Assembly (NCBI RefSeq): GCF_024347595.1
Contig: NZ_AP025506.1
Span: forward strand, 434,001-498,000
Direction of reading: 5' to 3'
Length of the DNA stretch: 64,000 bases
Source of the DNA: Vibrio pomeroyi
Lineage (GTDB): Bacteria; Pseudomonadota; Gammaproteobacteria; Enterobacterales; Vibrionaceae
Below, in pieces: positions 48,441-62,584 of this stretch (positions are counted from its first letter, which is position 1; every line of letters starts with the position of its first letter). The notes below the pieces were generated by a model. It did no database searches. It worked only from the letters and a program-made list of their open reading frames with translations, and was not told where the DNA came from. The translations under genes and the position numbers were made by a program.

Positions 48441-49022
48441 CTATGAACTTTGAACCAAGCTCGCGATGCGTTGACCAAAATAGAAAGCGGTTTTCAGGTC
48501 ATTTGCATTAACGCTGTTGTTTGTTGAGGTTGGGGCTTCATCGACACTGGCAACCAAGCCAATGCTCGAACCTGTGCGATTCAGCCCTAGGTCGTCGATG
48601 TGTTTAGATACATCAAGCCCTGCCCAAATCATGCCATGTTGGCAAGCTAGAGTGAAAAAGCTGAGTAGGGTTTGTTGTTGCTCTCCGTTGAGGCTGCCAC
48701 CGGTGGTAAAGCCTGCAGCAAGTTTGTTTCTCCATGATTTCTTACCGTAGGTATCACTGGTCGCGTCCATAAAGCTTTTAAACTGAGCAGCGGGTGACCC
48801 CATGTAAGTTGGCGCGCCAAAGACAATCGCATCACAGTGGTCTAATGCTGTGAGCTTATCGTCATTGTCATACCTTCCTTCAATGATTTCAGACGAGAGA
48901 ACCTCGATGAGCAATGCCGAGCTAGGCAGTTGAGAGTTTACGCCCTCTGCGAGGAGCTCTGCTACTTGCTTGGTTGCCCCACATTTAGAGAAGAAAACAA
49001 TTCCAATTTTATTACTGCTCAT
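48441..49022 (-). CDS. Flavodoxin-like FMN protein / NAD(P)H quinone oxidoreductase-like
   Basis: A 193-residue flavodoxin-fold protein. The phosphate-binding loop is FFSKCGATKQVAELLAEG near the N-terminus. The isoalloxazine contact loop is FGAPTYMGSPAAQFKSFMDA, the WrbA/NADPH-dependent FMN reductase form. Thr-Thr-Gly-Gly in FTTGGSLNGEQQQTLLS forms the next loop. The exact activity is not decided by sequence. An inverted repeat 22 bases upstream of the start (49045-49084) looks like an operator, so the gene is probably inducible. Confidence 0.82.
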   Translation of the reverse strand: MSSNKIGIVFFSKCGATKQVAELLAEGVNSQLPSSALLIEVLSSEIIEGRYDNDDKLTALDHCDAIVFGAPTYMGSPAAQFKSFMDATSDTYGKKSWRNKLAAGFTTGGSLNGEQQQTLLSFFTLACQHGMIWAGLDVSKHIDDLGLNRTGSSIGLVASVDEAPTSTNNSVNANDLKTAFYFGQRIASLVQSS

Positions 49023-49044
49023 CCTTAAACCCTCGTAGTTAGCA

Positions 49045-49084
49045 TTAGTAAGTAAATGTCTTTATAAAGTTATTTATTTACTAA
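49045..49084. promoter_or_regulatory. Operator-like inverted repeat of the flavodoxin gene
   Basis: Arms TTAGTAAGTAAAT and ATTTATTTACTAA (one mismatch in 13) separated by 14 bp, 22 bases before the ATG. A further lone TTACTAA lies about 35 bp upstream. The TTAGTAA half-site and its place by a redox flavoprotein gene suggest a MarR- or HxlR-type repressor. The regulator gene is not adjacent. Confidence 0.55.
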
Positions 49085-49260
49085 TATAGTCTGGAAATTA
49101 GATAAGTAAACAAAAAACATTACTAACTGGATTGGGATTTGGAAACGAGAGAAGGGCTTCGGAAAGCGAAACTGAGGAGCTTGTACTTAATAACTGATGT
49201 TTATGAGTGAATTAGTAGGTGGAGTATGTACCGTCCTGATATGGGTTGACACTTGATTGA

Positions 49261-50067
49261 CTAAAACGCTCGATGTATTTCATCGGGCGTTTTGTATTTT
49301 AGAGCAGTGTGAGGCCTATATTCATTATAGATTTTTACTGATTCGGCGACCATTTTCTTTGCTTCATCTAAATCATTCGGTTTATTCAACAGATACTCCA
49401 TCTTCAATATTCCGTTGATCCTCTCTGCTAACGCATTTTGATAACAGTCATAGCCATCAGTCATTGAGCAAGATACATCATACTGTCGATGCAACTCTTG
49501 GTATTCAACAGAGCAGTACTGAACACCTCGATCTGAGTGATGAACAAGCTCACCTGTATTCTTCCGCTCTTTCAACGCGTTTAAAAAGGCCTGCTTGACC
49601 GTGCGAGCTTTCATATCATCACCTATGTGATAGCCCACGATTTTTCTTGAATAAGCGTCCGTCACTAAACTGAGATAAGTACTACCACACCGCGTTGCTA
49701 GATAAGTAATATCGGCAACCCATAATTGCTCTGGTCTTTCCGGTATTAAGCCTTCTTTGATTCGATTTGGATGGCAGTAAAAGCGATGATTACTGTTTGT
49801 GGTTCGATGATAAGCCCTTCGATTCTGCACTAATAATCGATTCATTCTCAGTAGAGAGAATAAGCGGTCTCGCCCGATTTCAATATCGTTCTGAGCAAGT
49901 AAATACTTGATCTTACGAGTTCCTATACGAGGGTGCATCATCCTTTGCTCCTTCACAAAACCGAGTACTGATTCATCTTTCTTTGTCTGATGAATTTCCG
50001 CAACACAGCGCTTGTAGAAAGCTTGTCGTGTAATACCGATGAAGTGACAAGCTTTAGTGACGGTCAA
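49261..50067 (-). CDS. IS3-family transposase OrfB (catalytic)
   Basis: The integrase-like half of the transposase, 268 residues from a TTG at the overlap. In IS3 elements the active enzyme is an OrfAB fusion made by -1 frameshifting; here the frame is open upstream of the TTG and joins orfA through AAAAAAC, giving RKKTVRKLTVTKACHF across the junction. The catalytic triad is Asp119 (WVADITY), Asp179 (HSDRGVQY) and Glu215 (NALAERINGILK), the DD(35)E spacing of the family. An HTH_21-like region precedes it. Confidence 0.94.
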   Translation of the reverse strand: MTVTKACHFIGITRQAFYKRCVAEIHQTKKDESVLGFVKEQRMMHPRIGTRKIKYLLAQNDIEIGRDRLFSLLRMNRLLVQNRRAYHRTTNSNHRFYCHPNRIKEGLIPERPEQLWVADITYLATRCGSTYLSLVTDAYSRKIVGYHIGDDMKARTVKQAFLNALKERKNTGELVHHSDRGVQYCSVEYQELHRQYDVSCSMTDGYDCYQNALAERINGILKMEYLLNKPNDLDEAKKMVAESVKIYNEYRPHTALKYKTPDEIHRAF

Positions 50068-50465
50068 CTTTCTGACCGTTTTTTCCTTAATAACTCGGCC
50101 TTGCGCTTCTTTGAGATTCGGACACCGAAATCTCGATCCATGACTTTTACAACCGCTTCAAAGAACTCAGCTTTAAGCTGAGTTTCTTCTAATTGCTGTT
50201 CGAGTTCTTTGATTCGTTGCTCTGGGGTTTGAGTTGAGGAAGAGTTTGACATAGTCGCTCCTAACGCTCTCGATTGTTCTATTCCTTTAGACCAATCTAG
50301 TTGACCATGTTTGCGAAGCCAAACTAAAACGGTAGAGCGACCTTGGATCCCATAACGCTCTTGAGCCTGCTTATAAGTCATTTCGCCTTTTTCAACTTGG
50401 CTTACTACTGCCAATTTAAAGGCAAGAGAATAATCTCGTTGAGTACGTCTACTTGTTGTTTTCAT
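50064..50465 (-). CDS. IS3-family transposase OrfA (DNA-binding)
   Basis: The N-terminal half of the transposase, 133 residues. A helix-turn-helix spans about residues 8-45 (YSLAFKLAVVSQVEKGEMTY and ERYGIQGRSTVLVWLRKHG). A leucine-zipper-like coiled coil (EQRIKELEQQLEETQLKAEF) near the C-terminus supports multimerisation. I start at the ATG preceded by GGAGAG; another ATG six codons upstream is possible. Its stop overlaps the orfB start. Confidence 0.9.
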   Translation of the reverse strand: MKTTSRRTQRDYSLAFKLAVVSQVEKGEMTYKQAQERYGIQGRSTVLVWLRKHGQLDWSKGIEQSRALGATMSNSSSTQTPEQRIKELEQQLEETQLKAEFFEAVVKVMDRDFGVRISKKRKAELLRKKRSES

Positions 50466-50525
50466 GACACTCTCCAATTTCATGTTGGAAATGTGTCAAC
50501 CATATTTAGGACGGTACAGTAGAAT

Positions 50526-50552
50526 TAAAAAAGGCCCCTTACGGAGCCTTTA
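50526..50552 (-). terminator. Terminator of the mtn-cbiB-btuF-yadS operon
   Basis: On the minus strand, stem AAAGGCTCC with GGGGCCTTT (one wobble) and loop GTAA, followed by a T-run. It lies 21 bases past the yadS stop and 8 bases from the IS end. Confidence 0.85.
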
Positions 50553-50572
50553 ATCAATTGTGTAGCGCTAGC

Positions 50573-51190
50573 TTATTTGATGGCGAATGTCGGCAGTGAT
50601 AAGTGCCAGCGAATAGCCCCAAGCCTGATCAGCAGTGTTGAGAATACACCGGCTAAAAAAGCCGTCTCTGAGTCGTGACCCATGCTGATTGCCATGGTGT
50701 GGAAAGCGCCACCAATAATACAAGCGGTCGCGTAGACCTCACTTCTTAGGATCATCGGCACTTCACGGGCAAGAACGTCACGAATAATACCGCCACCACA
50801 ACCTGTGATGACACCCATGATAATGGCCACCAATGCAGAATCTTGGTAAATCAGCGCTTTTTCAACACCAATGCCCACGAATACCGCTAGGCCGATTGCA
50901 TCACATACTGGCAGTATCCACCAAGCCAGACGTTTGGGGCGTCTTACAATGATCATGGTCAGCAAGCAGGTAATGATGATTACCCAAAGGTAGGTGGTGT
51001 CAGTGATCCAAAACACTGGAGTTGCACCCAATGCCATGTCACGAATAGTACCGCCACCAATCGCGGTTACACTGCCTAGAACGGCTACGCCAAAAGGGTC
51101 CATCTTAAGACGGCCAGCGACAAAAACGCCTGAAATAGCAAAGATGGCAGTGCCAAATAAATCGATAATATAAAGCAGCATGGAGTCCAT
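50573..51190 (-). CDS. yadS: YadS/UPF0126 glycine-rich membrane protein (TRIC-like)
   Basis: A 205-residue inner-membrane protein with about seven helices in two repeats. Each repeat has a glycine-rich turn: SVTAIGGGTIRDMALG and GVITGCGGGIIRDVLARE. It is the UPF0126/TRIC-like family, whose eukaryotic relatives are cation channels; the bacterial role is uncertain. E. coli YadS is clearly the orthologue (RSEVYATACIIGG, IRWHLSLPTFA), and E. coli also has yadS next to btuF and mtn. The start may be this ATG or the one three codons later. Confidence 0.9.
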   Translation of the reverse strand: MDSMLLYIIDLFGTAIFAISGVFVAGRLKMDPFGVAVLGSVTAIGGGTIRDMALGATPVFWITDTTYLWVIIITCLLTMIIVRRPKRLAWWILPVCDAIGLAVFVGIGVEKALIYQDSALVAIIMGVITGCGGGIIRDVLAREVPMILRSEVYATACIIGGAFHTMAISMGHDSETAFLAGVFSTLLIRLGAIRWHLSLPTFAIK

Positions 51191-51264
51191 GATACTGGTG
51201 CTCTTATAGTTAAAATTGTAGGGACAGGTCGGTGGCGAATTGTACGAAAAAACGCAGCAAAAAG

Positions 51265-52125
51265 TTAGTGATTTTGCCTAGCTCTATCGAAGAAATCGCA
51301 CACTTGTTGGATCGCTTGCAAAGTTCTGGTTGTCGGGCGATTAATCCAATCTGAATTGAGTGACCAAATCTGATCTTGAGCGACAGCCGGGATCTCCTCT
51401 TCCCAAGTTTGCCACATGGTTCCGTTCTCAATGGCGTGCTGAGAAGTGAAGATCACTTCAGGTTTCTTAAGCACAACCTGTTCAATACCAACTTGCGGAT
51501 AAGGGGAGGCGCTGTCTTCAAAAATATTGTGACCGCCACAAAACTCAAACACCTCACTTGGCCAGTGTCCTTGTGCCACGGTAATGATCGGCTTTTCGCT
51601 AAGCTGATAAAAGTAGTTTACCGGTTCGGCGTCTTTATATTTTAGCCTTAACGCGTTGAGCTGTTCTTTGTATTGCTTGGCATTATTTTCACCGATACTC
51701 GGGTCGCTTGCGTATTGGCTGAGTTGTTCAATATTGGTCGCGATGCTGTCTAGGCTTTTGGTTTTTGAGTAGTAAATATTGAAACCAAACTGCTCTAGTT
51801 TCGCAAGTTCTCTAGGCGGGTTGCCAGCTGGCCACGCAAGAATCAGATCTGGCTGCAGTGCGATGATTTTCTCAACCTTGATGCCTTGATAGTTTGCTAC
51901 CTTCTCAAGCTTATCAGCCTCTGGTGGGTAATCACTTCGCTCGCTCACTGCGATAAGGTTGTCACCCAAGCCAGCGCTGTATGCAAGTTCTGTGGCATGA
52001 GGAGCTAGGCTGATGACACGTTCGGCCGTCACGACTTCTGTCGCAAGTGAAGTGGGTACCCATAAACTGAAGCTGAGACTGAACGCGAGGGCTGTACATC
52101 GTGTAACAAGTTGAGAGGGTTTCAC
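51265..52125 (-). CDS. btuF: Vitamin B12 ABC transporter, periplasmic binding protein BtuF
   Basis: BtuF captures cobalamin in the periplasm and delivers it to BtuCD. The 286-residue precursor has a Sec signal peptide (residues 1-29, ending SLA) and the two-lobed class III binding-protein fold with a long helix linker. AERVISLAPHATELAYSAGLG and KVEKIIALQPDLILAWPAGN (20 residues) are the usual markers. It starts at GTG, with AAGGGA six bases upstream; that Shine-Dalgarno overlaps the cbiB stop. No btuC or btuD lies in the window. Confidence 0.92.
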   Translation of the reverse strand: MKPSQLVTRCTALAFSLSFSLWVPTSLATEVVTAERVISLAPHATELAYSAGLGDNLIAVSERSDYPPEADKLEKVANYQGIKVEKIIALQPDLILAWPAGNPPRELAKLEQFGFNIYYSKTKSLDSIATNIEQLSQYASDPSIGENNAKQYKEQLNALRLKYKDAEPVNYFYQLSEKPIITVAQGHWPSEVFEFCGGHNIFEDSASPYPQVGIEQVVLKKPEVIFTSQHAIENGTMWQTWEEEIPAVAQDQIWSLNSDWINRPTTRTLQAIQQVCDFFDRARQNH

Positions 52126-52126
52126 T

Positions 52127-53080
52127 TTAAATCCCTTGGTGAATAATGAGTAAGGCTAGGCTTTGTAAGAATATCCAGATAGCGATGCGACCAAAAAGCA
52201 GCTTTTGAACTTGAGATAAGTGCAGCGCTGATGGGGCGATTCTGCCGCCTAATTTTGCACGAATGGCTTTGGTGTTGTCATAAATAGCAGGGCCACCCAG
52301 TGATAGCTCAAGCTTATTGCCAACGGCTGTAATTAACCATGCTGGGCCGGGTAGAGGCCAAGATCGACTCTGAACGAGCATCATCTTAAATGTATGAGAC
52401 GCTTTATCACCAAAGACGATCATCAAGGCAAACAAGCGCATTGGTATAAATTCTAGGATAGCGACGATCTTGATTGCCGTTGAGCCAAAAGGAGAGAACT
52501 GCTTGCGACTTGGTGACCAAGCTCGAGCTAACTCGATAATCAGGCGATACATCAATGCGGCGATACCACCACCGATGGCGTACCAGAACAGCACACAAAC
52601 CACGTTACGAGCGTAACCCATGATGATGGTTTCTGTGGCGGCTTTGCCTAGGCCAAGTGATGAAAGTGATTCGGTCTGACGATTGACAATTGGAGCCAGT
52701 AACTGACGAGCGGCGGCTTTATCTTCTCGCCCAAGTGCTTTGATCAACTGATTAGCCAGCTTTTCATTATTACGCCAATCAATGGCGAGTAATAGCAGTG
52801 CTAACTCAAACAGCTGAGATTGCCAAACCAAAGGTTGCAAGGCCAACAGAATAACCAGAGTCGGCAGTACCATTAACCCCCAGGCTAATGTGCCCGAGAT
52901 TAAACTTTGGGAATAGTTTTGGTTGTTATTAACCTTGCTTGCTAAAAGCTCAGCAAACTTATGCCATAAGGTCGTGGGGTGCGCGGCATGAGGGATAGGT
53001 AAGATTAAATGAAAAAGCAGTGCTCCCCACATTACAAGGAGCATGCCATTTGCAAATACCTGATCAAACAGTGTTTGCAT
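52127..53080 (-). CDS. cbiB: CbiB/CobD-family cobalamin biosynthesis membrane protein
   Basis: A 317-residue polytopic membrane protein of the CbiB/CobD family, which makes adenosylcobinamide phosphate from adenosylcobyric acid and an aminopropanol unit. It has five or so hydrophobic segments and the family regions RSWPLPGPAWLITAVGNKLE and LGGPAIYDNTKAIRAKLGG. It is more diverged than the enzyme from dedicated B12 producers, and no other corrin genes lie here, so salvage rather than de novo synthesis is the more likely context (inference). It lies between mtn and btuF, 10 bases after mtn. Confidence 0.8.
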   Translation of the reverse strand: MQTLFDQVFANGMLLVMWGALLFHLILPIPHAAHPTTLWHKFAELLASKVNNNQNYSQSLISGTLAWGLMVLPTLVILLALQPLVWQSQLFELALLLLAIDWRNNEKLANQLIKALGREDKAAARQLLAPIVNRQTESLSSLGLGKAATETIIMGYARNVVCVLFWYAIGGGIAALMYRLIIELARAWSPSRKQFSPFGSTAIKIVAILEFIPMRLFALMIVFGDKASHTFKMMLVQSRSWPLPGPAWLITAVGNKLELSLGGPAIYDNTKAIRAKLGGRIAPSALHLSQVQKLLFGRIAIWIFLQSLALLIIHQGI

Positions 53081-53090
53081 GTCTAGTCGC

Positions 53091-53786
53091 TTACTTTAGT
53101 AGGGCAACCATTTTGATAACCATTTCAGAAGAGCTTTGTGCTGCTAGCGGCAGGAACTCTTCGAAGCTCATTGGTGATTCTTTGTCTGCAACGTCAGAGA
53201 TTGCACGAACAACCACGAATGGAACTTGGAATTGGTGACAAGCTTGAGCAATCGCAGAAGCTTCCATCTCTACAGCAACCACTGATGGGAAGTGCTTACG
53301 GATGAACTCTTGGCGTTCAGCTGTGCAAACAAATGCGTCGCCAGTACAGATAAGGCCGCGAACCGCGTGCTTATCTTCCATTTGAGATAGCGCTTGTTCA
53401 GCAACTTGCATCAGTTTGTCGTCAGCTTTGAATGCTGCAGGTTGACCTGCCATTTGCCCGATTTCGTAACCGAAAGCCGTAACGTCTGCATCGTGGTGAC
53501 GAACTTCAGTCGAGATAACGACATCACCAAGGTTCAGTGTTGAATCAAAACCGCCAGCGGAGCCAGTGTTTAGAACGACATCTGGTTGGTATTTGCTTAG
53601 TAGGATTGAAGTACCAACTGCTGCTGCTACTTTACCAATGCCTGATTGAAGCAAAACAACGTCAACACCATTTAGCTGACCAGAGAAAAAGGTACAACCG
53701 CCTTTATTAACTTCAGTAATGTCTGAAATTGCTGCTTTTAGGATCGCAACTTCTTGCTCCATTGCGCCAATGATGCCGATTTTCAT
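53091..53786 (-). CDS. mtn: 5'-methylthioadenosine/S-adenosylhomocysteine nucleosidase (Pfs)
   Basis: Mtn cleaves adenine from methylthioadenosine, S-adenosylhomocysteine and 5'-deoxyadenosine; cleavage of adenosylhomocysteine gives the precursor of autoinducer-2. The 231-residue product begins [20 protein letters not shown], and its active-site glutamates include Glu in AMEQE and in [12 protein letters not shown]; the catalytic Asp lies in RAISDVAD. A longer frame upstream is rejected because it adds an unrelated leader. It is the first gene of the operon with cbiB, btuF and yadS. Confidence 0.96.
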   Translation of the reverse strand: MKIGIIGAMEQEVAILKAAISDITEVNKGGCTFFSGQLNGVDVVLLQSGIGKVAAAVGTSILLSKYQPDVVLNTGSAGGFDSTLNLGDVVISTEVRHHDADVTAFGYEIGQMAGQPAAFKADDKLMQVAEQALSQMEDKHAVRGLICTGDAFVCTAERQEFIRKHFPSVVAVEMEASAIAQACHQFQVPFVVVRAISDVADKESPMSFEEFLPLAAQSSSEMVIKMVALLK

Positions 53787-53912
53787 GTGTAGTCTCTTAA
53801 TAAAAATATTTAAACAGTAGAGCGAAATTGTAGCATGGAAGAGAAGTGTCGAGCGACAGCCCAGAAGCACTTCTCATCCGAATAGAAGCGATTTATCTGC
53901 GTATTCTTTTAT

Positions 53913-54341
53913 CTATTTGATTAGGCCTTCGCTTTTTAGGCTTGCGCGAAGTTGTTCAGCACGTTTTCGGTTCACACCAAAATCAGAATGGCCAGTACGA
54001 GACTCTGAACGCACGATCAGTTTGCCATCGGTGATTTTAAGTTCTAAGTCATCGACAAAGCGCATGATGCGAGAGGTACATTCAACACGCAGGTAATCTT
54101 CTGTTTTACTCGCGGTTTTCGAACCCGGTAAGGTTAGTGCAACCTGCTCAATCGCATCTAGGTTTGCTGAATCTGATAACTCAAACGCGGCCAATGCATG
54201 CTGCTCACGATCATCTTGAGTTGATACGCAGTTTGGTTTGTCTCCACAAGGTGATGAAGTTCTGTCTTTCATGTCCGTGATTCCTTGGCTGCAAGCGGTT
54301 AACGTTAAAAGTGATAGTGAGAGGAGAGCTGCTTTTTTCAT
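53913..54341 (-). CDS. DUF1499 lipoprotein
   Basis: A 142-residue predicted lipoprotein with signal peptide MKKAALLSLSLLTLTAC and lipobox LTAC (lipidated Cys17). The mature part is a DUF1499 domain with PCGDKPNCVSTQ near the start and DYLRVECTSRIMRFVDDLEL and the S-R-T-G-H-SDFGVNRKRAEQLR stretch towards the end. The family's function is unknown. It stands alone between mtn and the gltBD terminator. Confidence 0.85.
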   Translation of the reverse strand: MKKAALLSLSLLTLTACSQGITDMKDRTSSPCGDKPNCVSTQDDREQHALAAFELSDSANLDAIEQVALTLPGSKTASKTEDYLRVECTSRIMRFVDDLELKITDGKLIVRSESRTGHSDFGVNRKRAEQLRASLKSEGLIK

Positions 54342-54445
54342 AGTGTTTCCTATGGCGTTTTAGATCTAATTGTAGTTATCGGCATTGGTTTGTCTGCGAT
54401 TGTTTTACGTATTTTTGTTGTGCTTGTGATAAACGTATCTAATTC

Positions 54446-54475
54446 AAAAAAGGATCCATAATTGGATCCTTTTTT
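54446..54475. terminator. Bidirectional terminator downstream of gltBD
   Basis: Perfect 12-base stem AAAAAAGGATCC/GGATCCTTTTTT with loop ATAATT. It faces gltD on the minus strand; the 279-bp repeat lies between it and the gltD stop. Confidence 0.9.
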
Positions 54476-54512
54476 ATAGTAACGGCTTGAGTAATAAAGG
54501 AAACCTTATACT

Positions 54513-54791
54513 AGGGCGTGTTGACCTTTCGTGGTTAAATTTTGTTCGGGTGGGGACGCCTAGTCAAAAGCGTTTTAATCGCGGCGAGGGGGAAGTAGCC
54601 TAGTCACTCTAAGCAAATCTCCCTCAACAAAGAGTAAAACGCTTTTAGCCGAACCCTTCGGGCAGCGTTTGCTGGTCATTTCTACTACGTTATCGGCTTC
54701 TCATGTAGGCTAGCTACACATCGACGCCTCTGCCTTGTATAAATGCCCAGCAACTCGCTGCAAAAATCAGCTCGAAAGATCAACACGCCCT
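54513..54791. repeat. 279-bp structured MITE-like element abutting gltD
   Basis: Terminal inverted repeats AGGGCGTGTTGACCTTTCG and CGAAAGATCAACACGCCCT pair with one mismatch in 19. Inside are two foldable domains. Domain I (54544-54654) has nested pairs GTTCGG/CCGAAC, a perfect AAAAGCGTTTTA/TAAAACGCTTTT and GAGGGGGA/TCTCCCTC. Domain II (54662-54761) has GCAGCG...GCTGG/CCAGC...CGCTGC and an apical TGTAG/CTACA hairpin. It encodes no protein and ends two bases from the gltD stop. No clear target duplication was seen. Confidence 0.85.
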
Positions 54792-54793
54792 GG

Positions 54794-60686
<5,893 letters not shown>

Positions 60687-61018
60687 TGCAATTCTCCCTT
60701 TTGCTTCTCTGTCATCCAGACAGTAAATGACTAACTATTCATGTACTTGTTGTTTTTTATAAACTGATAGTTTGCTTTAGCCAGTTAAAACGTTATTGGT
60801 TGTGTTAACAAAACCGATTGATTTTATTTTCATCAGCTTTACAACGTATAGCTAATTGTGTTTAAGGTCAAGTTCATGGTTAATTATCATGCATAAACGC
60901 GATTAGCCACTTAATAATCTAAAATAGTCGATGGATATCAATGAGATATGCAAGGTGAATGTTAATGATATTTAACATATACAACAGGGTGTTTTTGAAA
61001 ACGCCGAAGGCCAGATAG
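60687..61018 (-). other. Promoter region of gltBD, no gene
   Basis: About 330 A/T-rich bases between gltB and the gltD2 terminator. I saw no gene and no strong promoter; on the minus strand TTGACC with a downstream TATACG is the best pair but its 15-bp spacing is short. A GGTGTTTT/AAAACGCC hairpin lies near 60988-61005. gltBD is Lrp-controlled in E. coli and this region has the composition expected of an Lrp target, but no site can be asserted. Confidence 0.4.
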
Positions 61019-61045
61019 AAAAAAGGCTAGCATCGAGTGCTAGCC
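61019..61045 (-). terminator. Terminator of gltB2-gltD2
   Basis: Perfect 8-base stem GGCTAGCA/TGCTAGCC with a 5-base loop; on the minus strand it is followed by six T. It lies 70 bases after the gltD2 stop. Confidence 0.92.
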
Positions 61046-61114
61046 AAATATAAAAGTTAGGAAGGGTGTTGCTTTTCCTCTAGGCTAACGTCATTGACGC
61101 TAGCCCGAGAAATA

Positions 61115-62584
61115 TTATGCGGAAAGCATGAGTGAATCAGCTTTCGCTTCTAAGTTTGAGTTACCCATTAAGAAGTCATCAATAGCAATTGCACATTCAC
61201 GACCTTCATTAATACAACGTACTACTAGAGACTGACCAGTACGCATATCACCAGCAGCGAAAACGCCTTTCTGGTTAGTCGCGTAACCTTCAGAAGCAAC
61301 GTTACCGCGCTCGTCCAGTTTAATGTCTAGTTGAGCTAGCACACCTGTTGGTTCTGGGTGTAAGAAACCCATCGCTAGGAATGCCATATCACAAGGGATA
61401 ACACGTTCTGTGTTCGCCACTTCATCAAAGCTTGGGCGCTCACCAGGTTTCGCATCTTGCCAAACGATGTCAGCAATACGTAGACCCGTCACTTGACCTT
61501 GCTCGTTACCTATGAACTCTTTAGTCAAGATGTTCCAGTGACGCTCACAACCTTCTTCGTGAGAAGTTGTTGTTTTCATGATCATTGGGTATTGAGGCCA
61601 AGGCATATTTGCAGGGCGTTTCTCTGGTGGGATCGGCATGATCTCTACCTGAGTAATGCTTGCTGCTTTATGACGGTTTGATGTACCTACACAGTCAGAA
61701 CCAGTATCACCACCACCGATAACCACAATGTGCTTATCTTGAGCGTGAATCTCTTCTGTTTTCAGGTCTAGGTCGTTGGCACGACGGTTGTTTTGGCCAA
61801 GGAATTCCATCGCAAAATGAACGCCTTTTAGCTCACGACCTGGAATTGGTAGGTCACGAGGAACCGTAGAACCGCCTGTTAGCAAGACTACATCAAACTC
61901 TTGGCGTAGTTGTTGAGCGTTAACATCAACACCGATGTGCTGGTTCACTTTAAACTCAACGCCCGCCTCAGCCATTAGATTAATCTTACGATCAATCACG
62001 TCCATACCCAGTTTGAAGTCTGGGATACCGAAACGCAGTAGGCCGCCAACTTTCTCGTCACGTTCAAATACTGTCACTGAGTGACCAGCACTGTTCAGTT
62101 GCTCCGCAGCGGCTAGGCCAGCAGGACCTGAACCGATAACAGCCACTGTTTTACCCGTGCGAGAACGAGGTGTTTTAGGTTTTGCGTACCCTTCACGGTA
62201 CGCAGTTTCTACAATCGTTTTCTCGATATTACAGATAGTGATTGGGTCTTGGTTGATACCTAGTACACAAGCACTCTCACAAGGAGAAGGGCACACACGA
62301 CCTGTAAATTCAGGGAAGTTATTGGTCGAGCTTAGTATGTTCCAAGCCTCTTCCCAGCTGTCACGGTAAACCGCGTCATTGAATTCTGGGATGATGTTAC
62401 CAATCGGACAACCGCTGTGACAGAAAGGTACGCCACAGTCCATACAACGAGATGCTTGAGTATTGATCTTGTCACCAAACTCTTCGTTAAGTACGAACTC
62501 TTTATTGTCTTCGATACGAACTGACGGGTCGAGCTTCTTTGGAAGCTCACGACCGTGTTCTAAAAATCCAGTAGGCTTACCCAT
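61115..62584 (-). CDS. gltD2: Second glutamate synthase small subunit (divergent GltD)
   Basis: A 489-residue NADPH- and FAD-binding iron-sulfur oxidoreductase, only distantly similar to the gltD product above. It starts MGKPTGFLEHGRELPKKLDP, the form seen with plant-, cyanobacterial- and Bacillus-type GltD. Cluster cysteines are CMDCGVPFCHSGCPIGN and CPSPCESACVLG, the FAD motif is [16 protein letters not shown], and the NADPH motif is VVIGGGDTGSDCVGTS. It overlaps the end of gltB2 by one base (TAATG) and ends in a strong terminator. Electron transfer to GltB2 is inferred from this linkage. Confidence 0.92.
   Translation of the reverse strand: MGKPTGFLEHGRELPKKLDPSVRIEDNKEFVLNEEFGDKINTQASRCMDCGVPFCHSGCPIGNIIPEFNDAVYRDSWEEAWNILSSTNNFPEFTGRVCPSPCESACVLGINQDPITICNIEKTIVETAYREGYAKPKTPRSRTGKTVAVIGSGPAGLAAAEQLNSAGHSVTVFERDEKVGGLLRFGIPDFKLGMDVIDRKINLMAEAGVEFKVNQHIGVDVNAQQLRQEFDVVLLTGGSTVPRDLPIPGRELKGVHFAMEFLGQNNRRANDLDLKTEEIHAQDKHIVVIGGGDTGSDCVGTSNRHKAASITQVEIMPIPPEKRPANMPWPQYPMIMKTTTSHEEGCERHWNILTKEFIGNEQGQVTGLRIADIVWQDAKPGERPSFDEVANTERVIPCDMAFLAMGFLHPEPTGVLAQLDIKLDERGNVASEGYATNQKGVFAAGDMRTGQSLVVRCINEGRECAIAIDDFLMGNSNLEAKADSLMLSA

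Larger units (their letters stand above)
49227..50518 (-). mobile_element. Complete IS3-family insertion sequence, 1,292 bp
   Basis: Terminal inverted repeats of about 26 bp start TGTACCGTCCT at the left end and, on the other strand, TGTACCGTCCT at the right end; both continue to GTTGACAC. A 3-bp target duplication GTA flanks it (49224-49226 and 50519-50521). Two overlapping frames encode OrfA and OrfB, with a run of six A before the overlap for -1 frameshifting. Both frames and both ends are intact, so it may be active. It sits between two transcription units and interrupts no recognisable gene. Confidence 0.95.

Noticed and set aside
46773..50521. A genomic island or defence system in the accessory region
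   Set aside because: Only one IS, a permease, a LysR regulator and a flavoprotein are present; there is no integrase, tRNA boundary, nuclease or helicase set, and base composition looks like its surroundings.
53787..53870. Extended N-terminus of mtn
   Set aside because: The family starts at [12 protein letters not shown]; the upstream codons lie in the promoter region.
54513..54791. The repeat element as a remnant that truncated gltD
   Set aside because: GltD keeps the family's normal C-terminal DYLEV, and the stop codon lies outside the element.
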